From positions 1 to 18,098 of the forward strand of contig DATBFY010000203.1 of assembly GCA_036558265.1 (NCBI GenBank): a DNA stretch of 18,098 nucleotides, given 5' to 3'. Source of the stretch: RYN-433 sp036558265. GTDB taxonomy: Bacteria; Planctomycetota; Phycisphaerae; Tepidisphaerales; Tepidisphaeraceae. Each line of letters starts with the position of its first letter. Position 1 is the first letter of the stretch. A model generated the notes under the pieces. It was given only the letters and a program-made list of their open reading frames with translations, made no database searches and was not told the DNA's origin. Below, in pieces: positions 7,325 through 14,665 of this stretch. A program made the translations under genes and the position numbers.

Positions 7325-7352
7325 AGTTGTCAGTTGTCCGTTGCCAGTTGCC
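7325..7352. repeat. Four imperfect 7-bp tandem repeats across a stop codon
   Basis: On the plus strand, AGTTGTC, AGTTGTC, CGTTGCC and AGTTGCC lie head to tail. The array covers the last seven codons and TGA stop of the 756-aa gene and runs five bases beyond it. The encoded tail is QLATDN. Confidence 0.7.
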
Positions 7353-9600
7353 GGAGAAGGTGGTCGCAGTTGACGACCTTCTCCATCAGGTCCTGCGGCA
7401 GGTAATAGTAGTGATTCGATGCCTCGAACCCGATGCGCGAATCCCGTCGTTGCAGTAAAAAGAGCTCCCTGGCGTTGACAGACTCGGCCCGCACGAGCTC
7501 GATCAGCTTCGCCTTAAGCCGCTCCCGATCGGCCGGGTCCTGGCTCGCGCGCAGCGAATCCCGCGTCTGCACGAACTCGGCCTGGTTCGCGACGCTCGCG
7601 AAATGCAGCAACGCCACGCGCGCGATGTTCAATTCCCTTCGCGCCGCCTCCGCCTTCTCCGGCAGCGCGGCCACCACCGCCCGTTCCAATTCCGCCACCC
7701 CATCCGCCCACCCCGCCGCCAACTTTCGCATCTGCCCGACGAACACCCCCGCCGGATACGGCCCGCGCCAGGCGTTCAGGTCGTCATACGGAAATCCGAC
7801 CATGCTGGCGTGGTAGCCCGTGGGCGCGAGGAACATCAGGTTCGCCGGCCCGACCTGGAGCGGCGCGTTGTACACCACACCCCCGCCATACGGAAACTGT
7901 TCGAACGCCGCGCCGAACAAACGCCACGCCGCCCGCGCATGCGCCGCCCCGCCTTCACCGAACTTCCGCCGCGCGATCTCCTCCAGCACTCGCTCCGGTT
8001 CCTCCTTGCCACTGACTCGTTTGAAAACCTCCAGGTTCGCCGAGGGATACCCGCCCAGCGACCACGACAGCATCAGGCCGTCCACGTCCCGCTTCGCCAG
8101 GCCCGCGGCGTGCCGCGCGATCAGGTCATACACCGGCAGGTACGGCACCGCCGACAACTCCCAGGTGTTGTTCGCCGCCACTTTTGCCAGCGTCCGCAGC
8201 CCCCGGGCCTTCGCCAGCGCCCAGTGCCGTGTCGCCCGCGGCCCCGGACCGACCGCGGATATCGAATACTCCCCCACGCTGGACCTAATCCCGCCGCGCT
8301 CGATCGGCAGCGACCACTCGCTGACCGACATCAGGAACATCGATTCCGGCAGCGCGGCGATGACGTCCGGGGCGGCGGCGTCGGGCCAACCCCAATCCCA
8401 GGCGATGATGTTGGCGTCCGGTGACGCCCGGTGCACGCCCCGTTCGATGGTCTGGTTCACCTCGGTGAGGATGTCCGCCGACTTTCGGCCCTTGCACTGC
8501 GGGCAGTCGCCCTGGCGGCCGTGGGATGCGCAATTCGTCAGGTTCTCCGACGCGGTGATCGTGAACACCCCCGCCAGCCCCGGTACGCGCTCGAACACGT
8601 ACGCCAGCGAGTCCTCCAGCCACTTCCGCACCGCGGGATTGGACGTACACAACGCCACGTGATCTCCCTCGCGCACGCCGGCAAGCTCCTGTCGCCCCGC
8701 CGGCTTGAAGAACGCCGCCGGCATCGCCCGCGGCTCGTTGATGTAGAGGTAGATGCCGATGTTGAACCGCTTCGCCCGCTCGACCAGCCGCGCCAGGTTT
8801 GCCAGCCGCTGCTCGTGTCCCTGGCCGAACTCCGCAAACTCCTTCGAGGGCGCCAGGTCCCGCAACACGACGTGAAGCCACACGCCGTTGATGCCCAGGT
8901 CCGCATACCGCTGGAGCAACCCGTCCGGATAAGGATCGAGCGACGGATCGGCCAGTGGATCGCCGAACACCGCGAAATACGAATACAGGAACCGCGGGTG
9001 CGACCAATCCCCCCGCGCCGGCCGAAATTGGTCGTCGGGAATGCTCCGGCCCAGCGACGTCAGAAACGCCAGCGGCTCTTCCACGGCCCGCTCATCCGCC
9101 GCAAAGCTCGTTCGCACCAGCTTCGCAATCTGCTCGCACCGCGCCATCGCCCGCTCATCCGGCGGCGCGTAAACCAGCGGCTCGCACCTGGGCTTCAGCG
9201 AGCCCAGCTTGATCCAGAGGAAATCGTCCTCGCGCAGCGTCTGCGCCAATTGCCCCGGCGTCACGCCCAGCAGTTCCATCAACTGCTCGTACGGCAGCAG
9301 GTGCCAGTTCCGCCGGATGATCGACAGGTACAACCGGCTCCGAAACGCCGGTGGCACCGGGCGCTCCGGGGGCAGTCCCATTGACGCAGCCACCGACCGC
9401 ACGTTCTCCGCCGCCGTCCCAACGACCCTCGCCAGGCGCGCCGTCTCGACCAGGTTCCAGTTCCGCCAGACGAACGCATGGAATCGCGAGGGGAAATGAT
9501 CGAATTCCAGCGCCCGCGGCGCCGAGCCGGTCGGCAGGACCTCCTGTGCCGTCGCGGACAGGGCAAACCATGTGAGGAGTACGAGGAGCGAAGCGCGCAT
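7330..9600 (-). CDS. Large secreted glycoside-hydrolase-like protein, TIM-barrel type
   Basis: A 756-aa exported protein with a signal peptide at residues 1-19 (MRASLLVLLTWFALSATAQ). The N-terminal 200 residues are mostly helical. The middle (about 230-480) reads like a TIM barrel: YADLGINGVWLHVVLRD, FNIGIYLYINEPRAMP, GVFTITASENLTNCASHG, NIIAWDWGWPD and MFLMSVSEWSLP are strand-end segments with acidic and tryptophan residues. A cysteine cluster C-x8-C-x2-C at 357-369 (Cys357, Cys366, Cys369) follows the SEN segment. This style is seen in GH20-like and alpha-glucuronidase-like proteins of Planctomycetota, but I cannot name the family. The C-terminal 200 residues are helical. The ATG at 9600 is chosen over an upstream in-frame start at 9705 because of the signal peptide; its ribosome-binding site is weak. 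It is the first gene of the leftward operon with the FIST gene 33 nt downstream. Confidence 0.7.
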   Translation of the reverse strand: MRASLLVLLTWFALSATAQEVLPTGSAPRALEFDHFPSRFHAFVWRNWNLVETARLARVVGTAAENVRSVAASMGLPPERPVPPAFRSRLYLSIIRRNWHLLPYEQLMELLGVTPGQLAQTLREDDFLWIKLGSLKPRCEPLVYAPPDERAMARCEQIAKLVRTSFAADERAVEEPLAFLTSLGRSIPDDQFRPARGDWSHPRFLYSYFAVFGDPLADPSLDPYPDGLLQRYADLGINGVWLHVVLRDLAPSKEFAEFGQGHEQRLANLARLVERAKRFNIGIYLYINEPRAMPAAFFKPAGRQELAGVREGDHVALCTSNPAVRKWLEDSLAYVFERVPGLAGVFTITASENLTNCASHGRQGDCPQCKGRKSADILTEVNQTIERGVHRASPDANIIAWDWGWPDAAAPDVIAALPESMFLMSVSEWSLPIERGGIRSSVGEYSISAVGPGPRATRHWALAKARGLRTLAKVAANNTWELSAVPYLPVYDLIARHAAGLAKRDVDGLMLSWSLGGYPSANLEVFKRVSGKEEPERVLEEIARRKFGEGGAAHARAAWRLFGAAFEQFPYGGGVVYNAPLQVGPANLMFLAPTGYHASMVGFPYDDLNAWRGPYPAGVFVGQMRKLAAGWADGVAELERAVVAALPEKAEAARRELNIARVALLHFASVANQAEFVQTRDSLRASQDPADRERLKAKLIELVRAESVNARELFLLQRRDSRIGFEASNHYYYLPQDLMEKVVNCDHLLRQLATDN

Positions 9601-9641
9601 GTGACCCGTTTTACCGTCGATCGCACCAAAGTCGATTAACG

Positions 9642-9671
9642 TTGCCTGGGCGCCCCGCGTCCGGGTAAAAT
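9642..9671 (+). promoter_or_regulatory. Predicted sigma-70-type promoter of the PilT/PilU gene
   Basis: TTGCCT (9642-9647) and TAAAAT (9666-9671) are separated by 18 bp in the divergent gap 9601-9725. A start near 9678 would leave a leader of about 48 nt, with GGAGGTAG at 9710-9717, 8 nt before the ATG. Prediction by eye only. Confidence 0.5.
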
Positions 9672-9725
9672 ACCTGCAGTCGTTCATCCCGCGAGCTTTC
9701 GCCACACCCGGAGGTAGTACAACCT

Positions 9726-10901
9726 ATGTCATCATCCCGAGTCATCGAGAACGCCGACATCGACCGCGACACTCCCCAGCCCGAGATCCACGTCGAGGAG
9801 CGCCGCCTCACGCTCCACGACTTCCTCAAGACCGCCGTCAAGATCAACGGCTCGGACATCCACCTTCAGGCCGGCTCGGTGCCCATGATCCGCGTCGATG
9901 GCCGCGCCCGCTTCCTCGACGTCCCGCCCCTCTCCGACGAGCTGATGAAGGAGTACGTCGAGCAGATCATCAAGGCCCAGGCCGAACCCGACGAAAAGCA
10001 CCACCTCCTCGACCACAAGGGCTCGGTGGACGTCGCCTACTCCATGCCCGGCGTCGCCCGCTTCCGCACCAACATCTTCCACAGCCGCGAGAAGTTCGCG
10101 ATCGTCATGCGGCGGATCGTGACCAAGATCCCCAACTTCGAAGAGCTCAACCTCCCCCCCCAGGTCGAGCAGCTCGCCGACTTCCACCGCGGCATCGTCA
10201 TCGTCTCGGGCACCACCGGCTCGGGTAAGTCCACGACGCTCGCCGCCATCATCGGCAAGATCAACCGCATGCGCAGCGAGCGGATCATCACCGTCGAGGA
10301 TCCGATCGAGTATCAGCATGAGAACGCCAAGAGCCTGGTCTCGCAGGTCGAGGTCGGCACCGACAGCGAGTCCTATGAGTACGCCCTGCGCGCCATGATG
10401 CGCCAGGACCCCGACACGATCCTCATCGGCGAGATCCGCGACACGTTCTCGCTCTCGACCGCACTACGGGCCGCCGACACCGGGCACCTGGTCTTCACCA
10501 CCGTGCATGCGACCAACGCCGCGATGACCGTCGAGCGCATGGTCTCGCTCTTCGACCCGCTTCAGAAGGAACTGCAGCAGACCCAGCTCGGCCTGAATCT
10601 CAACGCCGTGATCTGTCAGCGCCTGGCGAAGAAGCGCGAGGGCAAGGGCCGCATCCCCGTCATCGAGATCATGATGGCCACCCCGCTGGTGCGCAAGTAC
10701 ATCCTCGACGGCGAGTTCGAGAAGCTCAAGGCGGCCGTCGGCAACCGCGAATCCGGCAGCCAGTCGTTCGACCAGCACCTCACGGAGCTCTTCCAGAAGC
10801 AGATCATCGACGTCGCCGAAGCCAAGCGCCTGGCGAGCAACGTGGACGCCCTGAACCTGGCCCTGCGCGGCATCAGCAACAGCGACACGCGGCTGCGGTG
10901 A
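9726..10901 (+). CDS. Type IV pilus retraction ATPase, PilT/PilU family
   Basis: A 391-aa hexameric secretion ATPase that powers pilus disassembly at the inner membrane. The N-terminal PAS-like domain (28-150) contains NGSDIHLQAGSVPMIRVDGR. The RecA-like domain carries Walker A GTTGSGKST (162-170), the Asp box ITVEDPIEY (188-196), Walker B ILIGEIRD with Glu236 (232-239), and the His box HLVFTTVHATNA (254-265). The canonical PilT AIRNLIRE motif is replaced by PLVRKYILDGE, and SQSFDQHLTELF near 345-356 recalls PilU, so it may be PilU-like or a divergent PilT. A 25-residue N-terminal extension is present. The ATG at 9726 has a strong GGAGGTAG site. No other pil gene is in the window; pil genes are commonly scattered in Planctomycetota. 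Confidence 0.92.
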   Translation: MSSSRVIENADIDRDTPQPEIHVEERRLTLHDFLKTAVKINGSDIHLQAGSVPMIRVDGRARFLDVPPLSDELMKEYVEQIIKAQAEPDEKHHLLDHKGSVDVAYSMPGVARFRTNIFHSREKFAIVMRRIVTKIPNFEELNLPPQVEQLADFHRGIVIVSGTTGSGKSTTLAAIIGKINRMRSERIITVEDPIEYQHENAKSLVSQVEVGTDSESYEYALRAMMRQDPDTILIGEIRDTFSLSTALRAADTGHLVFTTVHATNAAMTVERMVSLFDPLQKELQQTQLGLNLNAVICQRLAKKREGKGRIPVIEIMMATPLVRKYILDGEFEKLKAAVGNRESGSQSFDQHLTELFQKQIIDVAEAKRLASNVDALNLALRGISNSDTRLR

Positions 10902-10928
10902 CAGGCGGATACACCGTTCATTGGGTGG

Positions 10929-10956
10929 CACTGGCAAGCTCTCAGGCTTGCCAGTG
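10929..10956. repeat. Perfect intergenic palindrome, 11-bp arms
   Basis: CACTGGCAAGC (10929-10939) and GCTTGCCAGTG (10946-10956) are exact inverted copies around the 6-base loop TCTCAG. It lies 27 bases after the PilT/PilU stop codon. There is no T-run after it, so a classical terminator is not supported; it may still stabilise the mRNA end or be a copy of a REP-like element. Confidence 0.75.
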
Positions 10957-10988
10957 TCGTTTGCGCGCCGCACGTTACACTTATCCAC

Positions 10989-12254
10989 ATGCGATTTACC
11001 GCACTCGTACTTCTCCTCCTCATGTCCGCTCTCGCGGGTTCCGCCGCCGAGCCGCCGCCGACCCTCCCCGACAACACCTCGATGCATGGCAAGGTCCTCG
11101 CCGGCTACCAGGGCTGGGCCGCCCCAACCATCGAAGGGACAGGGCTGAAGTGGATTCACCTCGGTGACGGCGGGCGCTTCGAGCCCGGTCACTGCGTGAT
11201 CGACCTCTGGCCCGATGTATCCGACCTGCCGCAGGACCAGCGCGTCCCCACGGCGTTCAAGCACGCCGACGGCAGCACCGCGTATGTCTTCTCCCCCGCC
11301 GACCCCAAGACCGTCGATCGGCACTTCGAGTGGATGCGCACCTACGGCATCGACGGCGTCTTCCTCCAGCGGTTCGGCGGCTCGGTCGCCAGCCCGCAGA
11401 TCAACAAGCACCTCCAGCGAGTCCTCGACAACGTCCGCGCCGCCGCGAAGAACCAGGGCCGCCTCTGGGCCGTCATGTATGACCTCTCGGGCCTGCGCCG
11501 CGGCCGGATCGCCAGCGTCGTCATGCCCGATTGGAAGCGCCTGGTCACCGAGCAGCACGTCCGCGACGACGCCACATACCTCCGCCACAACGGCAAGCCG
11601 GTGGTGACCGTCTGGGGCATCGGGTTCAACGACCGGCGGGATTACACGCTCCAGGAATGCCTGGAATTGGTGCGATTCCTCAAGTCCGATCCGCAGGTGG
11701 GCGGCAACACGGTCATGGTCGGCGTGCCCTATTACTGGCGCGAGCAGAACCGGGATGCGCTCAAGGACCCGCTCCTGCACCAGGTCATCCAGGAATCGGA
11801 TGTCGTCAGCCCCTGGGCCGTCGGGCGGTTCGGGCGGCCCGAGCAGCTCGCGAAGATCCAGACCGACGTGATCGAGCCCGACCTGCGCTGGTGCCGCGAT
11901 CACAAGGTCGATTACCTCCCGGTGATCTTCCCCGGCTTCTCCTGGCACAACCTCCAGAAGACGCGCGGCCGGGAATCCCCGGTGGACCAGATCCCCCGCC
12001 GCGGCGGCCAATTCCTTTGGTCCCAGGCTGTCGCCGCCCGCCGCGCCGGCGCCGATATGGCGTACGTCGCCATGTTCGACGAGATCGACGAGGGCACCGC
12101 CATCTTCAAGCTCAGCACCGACCCGCCCGTGGGCGCCAGCCCCTTCGTCCACCTCGACGTGCCGCGGTCGGATCACTACCTCTGGCTGAGCGGACAGATC
12201 GGTCGCCTCATGCGCAACCAGATCCCACCGACCGACGCAATCCCGACGCGCTGA
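10989..12254 (+). CDS. Secreted GH99/GH71-like glycoside hydrolase
   Basis: A 421-aa exported protein with a signal peptide at 1-20 (hydrophobic core, cleavage after AGSAA). The motif GKVLAGYQGW (34-43), the segment IDLWPD (71-76) and RHFEWMRTYGIDGVFLQRFG (111-130) are typical of bacterial GH99/GH71-like proteins. Near the C-terminus MFDEIDEGTAIFK holds Glu365 and Glu368 in an E-x-x-E arrangement matching the catalytic glutamates of GH99 endo-mannosidases (NEWHEG-type motif). It probably attacks an alpha-linked polysaccharide outside the cytoplasm; the substrate is unknown. The start is ATG at 10989 with only a weak ribosome-binding site, 87 nt after the PilT/PilU gene with a palindrome in between, so it may have its own promoter. 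It converges with the lipoprotein gene at 12277, 22 nt apart. Confidence 0.85.
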   Translation: MRFTALVLLLLMSALAGSAAEPPPTLPDNTSMHGKVLAGYQGWAAPTIEGTGLKWIHLGDGGRFEPGHCVIDLWPDVSDLPQDQRVPTAFKHADGSTAYVFSPADPKTVDRHFEWMRTYGIDGVFLQRFGGSVASPQINKHLQRVLDNVRAAAKNQGRLWAVMYDLSGLRRGRIASVVMPDWKRLVTEQHVRDDATYLRHNGKPVVTVWGIGFNDRRDYTLQECLELVRFLKSDPQVGGNTVMVGVPYYWREQNRDALKDPLLHQVIQESDVVSPWAVGRFGRPEQLAKIQTDVIEPDLRWCRDHKVDYLPVIFPGFSWHNLQKTRGRESPVDQIPRRGGQFLWSQAVAARRAGADMAYVAMFDEIDEGTAIFKLSTDPPVGASPFVHLDVPRSDHYLWLSGQIGRLMRNQIPPTDAIPTR

Positions 12255-12276
12255 ATCGCAAAGGCGCGCGCCCGGA

Positions 12277-12717
12277 TCAATGCTTGGCGGGTGAATTTGG
12301 GAAGATCTTATTAAAGACCTCGTTCACCATCTCTTGTGGCGATTTGCGCACCAGCGACGTCCGGTACGATCGCCCGGACGCCAATAGCGCGCCCGTCCGC
12401 GGATGGACGATCTCCACCTTGACCTCCAGCAGGTACATGGTGATGTCCCACATCCACTTATCTTTCGCCAACACCCTGGCGTCCACCAACGACGGCATCG
12501 TCGACTCCGGGCCGGCTGTCACCGTGAACCCGCGCGACGTGAGATCCTTCTGGATCGCCGTCGTCACGTCGGTCTCCTTGTCTCGAACGATGTAGAATGA
12601 CCGTATCCCCCCGACGTCGACCCCCGGCTCGACGGCGCCCGAGAGCTGCTGTGCGCAACCTGCCCCGAACAACAGACCGTACAGCCCGAACAAAGCGACG
12701 ATCAACGCGCGCCTCAT
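12277..12717 (-). CDS. Small lipoprotein, DUF4136-like
   Basis: A 146-aa predicted lipoprotein. The signal peptide MRRALIVALFGLYGLLFGAG ends at Cys21, the likely lipidation site (the lipobox FGAGC is imperfect at -3). The mature part is alpha/beta: IRSFYIV, then IQKDLTSRGFTVT, then WDITMYLLEVKVEI and TGALLASGRSYRTSL, ending with the helix EMVNEVFNKIF. The order resembles DUF4136 and YajG-like envelope lipoproteins of unknown function. The ATG at 12717 is chosen over an upstream in-frame start at 12774 because it begins the signal peptide and has an AGGAGGA ribosome-binding site. It is divergent from the next lipoprotein gene, with a shared 154-nt upstream region. Confidence 0.75.
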   Translation of the reverse strand: MRRALIVALFGLYGLLFGAGCAQQLSGAVEPGVDVGGIRSFYIVRDKETDVTTAIQKDLTSRGFTVTAGPESTMPSLVDARVLAKDKWMWDITMYLLEVKVEIVHPRTGALLASGRSYRTSLVRKSPQEMVNEVFNKIFPNSPAKH

Positions 12718-12802
12718 GCCATCCTCCTGCCCGGTCGTGGATTCCATGCGCGGGACGAACGCGAAAAACACCAAAGCGAGTTCAATCGATTACTTTCCAT
12801 CC

Positions 12803-12808
12803 TATAAT
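12803..12808 (+). promoter_or_regulatory. Consensus -10 box upstream of the YajG-like lipoprotein
   Basis: A perfect TATAAT at 12803-12808 in the divergent gap 12718-12871. The best -35 is weak (TTCAAT at 12781-12786, 16-bp spacing). A start near 12815 would leave a leader of about 57 nt. Confidence 0.45.
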
Positions 12809-12871
12809 GGTTGAGCACGCTTGCAACGGAAAAGATTCGGTTCGCCGCGCGCGGGAAACGAGAGGCCTGCT

Positions 12872-13492
12872 ATGACCACTACGGGTGCCAGGTGCGTCGT
12901 CCGGTGGAGCATCTGTCTGACGTTGTGTGGCCCGGCGCTCGGGTGCGCTTTCGGAGACCGGCACATCACGCTGGACTATCATCCGGTCATGGGCATCAAG
13001 GCGAGCTCGCCGATCGCCGTCGAAGTCAAGCCGTTTCGGAGCGAACGTGGCCAGGAGGACGAAGCGAAGATCGGGCAAGTCCGAAACGGCTACGGGATGG
13101 CTACCGCCAAGGTGCTCTCCACCGATGGCGACGCGGGCGAATGGATCCGACGGGCCTTGACGGACGAGTTGGTACACGCCGGCTTCAGCGTCTCGCAGTC
13201 GAACGCGCCGTCCGGCGCTGCATCAGCGGGGCGCGTGGGCGGGACGACCGTCAGCGGCACCGTGATCGAGTTCATGACCGACATGGGCTGGCAGGGCTAT
13301 CAGACCCGCATTCGAGTAAAATGCATTGTCACGCGCTATGGCCAGGAGCGCCTGAACAAGGAGTTCGCGGTCGAGGATGGCGGCTCGGGCATTACCGGTA
13401 GTTCCGGCGAGTACCGGGACGTCCTGACCGCGGCTCTTACCAAACTGATGCGCAAGGCCGTCCCCGACGTGATTGCCGCGATCGAAAGGTGA
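12872..13492 (+). CDS. YajG-like lipoprotein
   Basis: A 206-aa predicted lipoprotein. The N-terminal MTTTGARCVVRWSICLTLCG segment leads into PALGC, with Cys25 the likely lipidated residue; the lipobox is imperfect. The mature domain follows the YajG pattern: HITLDYHP, IAVEVKPFRS, a helix AGEWIRRALTDELVHAGFSV, then paired strands VSGTVIEFMTDM and YQTRIRVKCIVTRYG, and a final helix DVLTAALTKLMRKAVPDVI. YajG-family proteins are envelope lipoproteins without a firm function. The ATG at 12872 is chosen over a TTG at 12821 in the same frame; a GAGAGG site lies before it. It is divergent from a lipoprotein of similar layout and converges with the PhoD-like gene, leaving a 49-nt gap without a clear terminator. 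Confidence 0.72.
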   Translation: MTTTGARCVVRWSICLTLCGPALGCAFGDRHITLDYHPVMGIKASSPIAVEVKPFRSERGQEDEAKIGQVRNGYGMATAKVLSTDGDAGEWIRRALTDELVHAGFSVSQSNAPSGAASAGRVGGTTVSGTVIEFMTDMGWQGYQTRIRVKCIVTRYGQERLNKEFAVEDGGSGITGSSGEYRDVLTAALTKLMRKAVPDVIAAIER

Positions 13493-13541
13493 GCCCCGCC
13501 AGCGCCTCCGCTGTTGCCCCCTGACAGCCATTCCCGATTCT

Positions 13542-14645
13542 CTATTTCGCCGCCCGCAAGTCACTCAACCTCAGTTCCTTCTTCAACCCCACGAACCCCT
13601 TGCCGGTGTGCACCTCCAGGTCCACCGACGGGTCCGCTGCGCTCCAGTCCACCCGCACCATCCCGAAGTTGTCCGACCACAGGATCTGCCCTTCGCGGTG
13701 CCGGTTGGGCTCGTCGTAAGGATCGTACGGGCAGTTCAACCCGCTCGACGTCACTTCGTACACGCGGTACCCGCACCCGACGTCCATCGACGAGATCTCC
13801 CCGTGATGGCGATCGCCCGAGATCAGCACGACGCCCTGGGCCTTGCTGTCGGCGATCAGCTTGAAGAGCCGCTCGCGCTCGCGAGGCAGGTTCGACCACT
13901 TCTCGTTGGGCTGATCCTCGGCCTCCACCTGGATGCTCGAGACCAGCAACCGCAGCTCGGCCGGAACCTTGAGCTGCTCGCCAAGCCACCGCCACTGCTC
14001 ATCCCCCAGGAACGTCGCGTGCGGGTCATCCAGGGGCAGGTACCCGCCGAAGTCGTCGTGCCGCAGTTTCGATCGAAAGTACCTCGTGTCGAGCAGGATG
14101 ACCTGCGTGCGCTTGCCCGCCGGACCGAAGACCCACGCGCCGTAGACCCCGCCGTGGTTCCAGCGCGGCGAATCGTGGGGCTCGTCAAAGAAGTCGAGGA
14201 AGATCTTCTTCGCGTCGTCGCGCTTCGGATAGTCCGCGCCGCCATCGTTGGCGCCGTAATCGTGGTCGTCCCAGGTCGCCAGGATCGGCACCTCTTTGCG
14301 AAACGCGGCAAAGTTGGGGACGGCGGCCAGCTTCGCATACTCGGCCCGCTTCTCCTCCATGTCCACGGTGTCCTTGTAGACCGTGTCGCCCAGGAAGATG
14401 AACAGGTCCGGCTTGTGCCCGAGCATCGCGTCCCAGACCCCGAACGGTCGGTCGAGCTTGTGACACGACCCGAAGGCGATGCGCGAGAGCACCTCATCGG
14501 CCGCCGGCCACGGCCCCGGCGACCGTTGCGCCCCCAGAACCGACCGGATGCGCCAAAGGGGAACCGCCGCGCAAAGCGCGGACAGAAACCGTCTGCGGCG
14601 GACCAGTGCTTCTGTCCGATCGGTCGCTGAATCGATTCGCTTCAT
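13542..14645 (-). CDS. PhoD-like metallophosphatase (alkaline phosphatase D family)
   Basis: A 367-aa exported enzyme of the PhoD-like family, phosphomonoesterases or phosphodiesterases with a dinuclear metal site. The N-terminus has a run of arginines followed by FLSALCAAVPL (RRRRFLSAL, 17-24), which suggests Tat export, although the exact SRRxFLK motif is degenerate. Family motifs are AFGSCHK (57-63), FLGDTVY (84-90), WDDHDYGANDGG (125-136), LLDTRYFR (184-191) and SGDRHHGE (276-283); these carry the metal ligands. Length is short for Bacillus PhoD but normal for the PhoD-like branch. The ATG at 14645 has a GGAG site about 10 nt upstream. It begins 20 nt after the lactate dehydrogenase stop, so the two are probably co-transcribed, though no metabolic link is obvious. 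Confidence 0.9.
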   Translation of the reverse strand: MKRIDSATDRTEALVRRRRFLSALCAAVPLWRIRSVLGAQRSPGPWPAADEVLSRIAFGSCHKLDRPFGVWDAMLGHKPDLFIFLGDTVYKDTVDMEEKRAEYAKLAAVPNFAAFRKEVPILATWDDHDYGANDGGADYPKRDDAKKIFLDFFDEPHDSPRWNHGGVYGAWVFGPAGKRTQVILLDTRYFRSKLRHDDFGGYLPLDDPHATFLGDEQWRWLGEQLKVPAELRLLVSSIQVEAEDQPNEKWSNLPRERERLFKLIADSKAQGVVLISGDRHHGEISSMDVGCGYRVYEVTSSGLNCPYDPYDEPNRHREGQILWSDNFGMVRVDWSAADPSVDLEVHTGKGFVGLKKELRLSDLRAAK

Positions 14646-14665
14646 TGGCTCGATCTCCGCCTTGG

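Noticed and set aside
10464..12176. A long leftward open frame (570 codons) opposite the PilT/PilU and GH99-like genes
   Set aside because: It is antisense to two genes with clear family motifs. Its translation is low-complexity Asp/Val/Gly/Leu sequence, typical of the reverse frame of GC-rich genes.
12263..12272. A 10-base palindrome GGCGCGCGCC between convergent genes, considered as a bidirectional terminator
   Set aside because: It is a self-complementary alternating GC run with no hairpin loop and no T-run on either side; it is expected by chance in GC-rich DNA.
13473..14630. A long rightward open frame (385 codons) opposite the PhoD-like gene
   Set aside because: The opposite strand carries all PhoD-like metal motifs. 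This frame is Arg/Val/Pro-rich without domain-like patterns.
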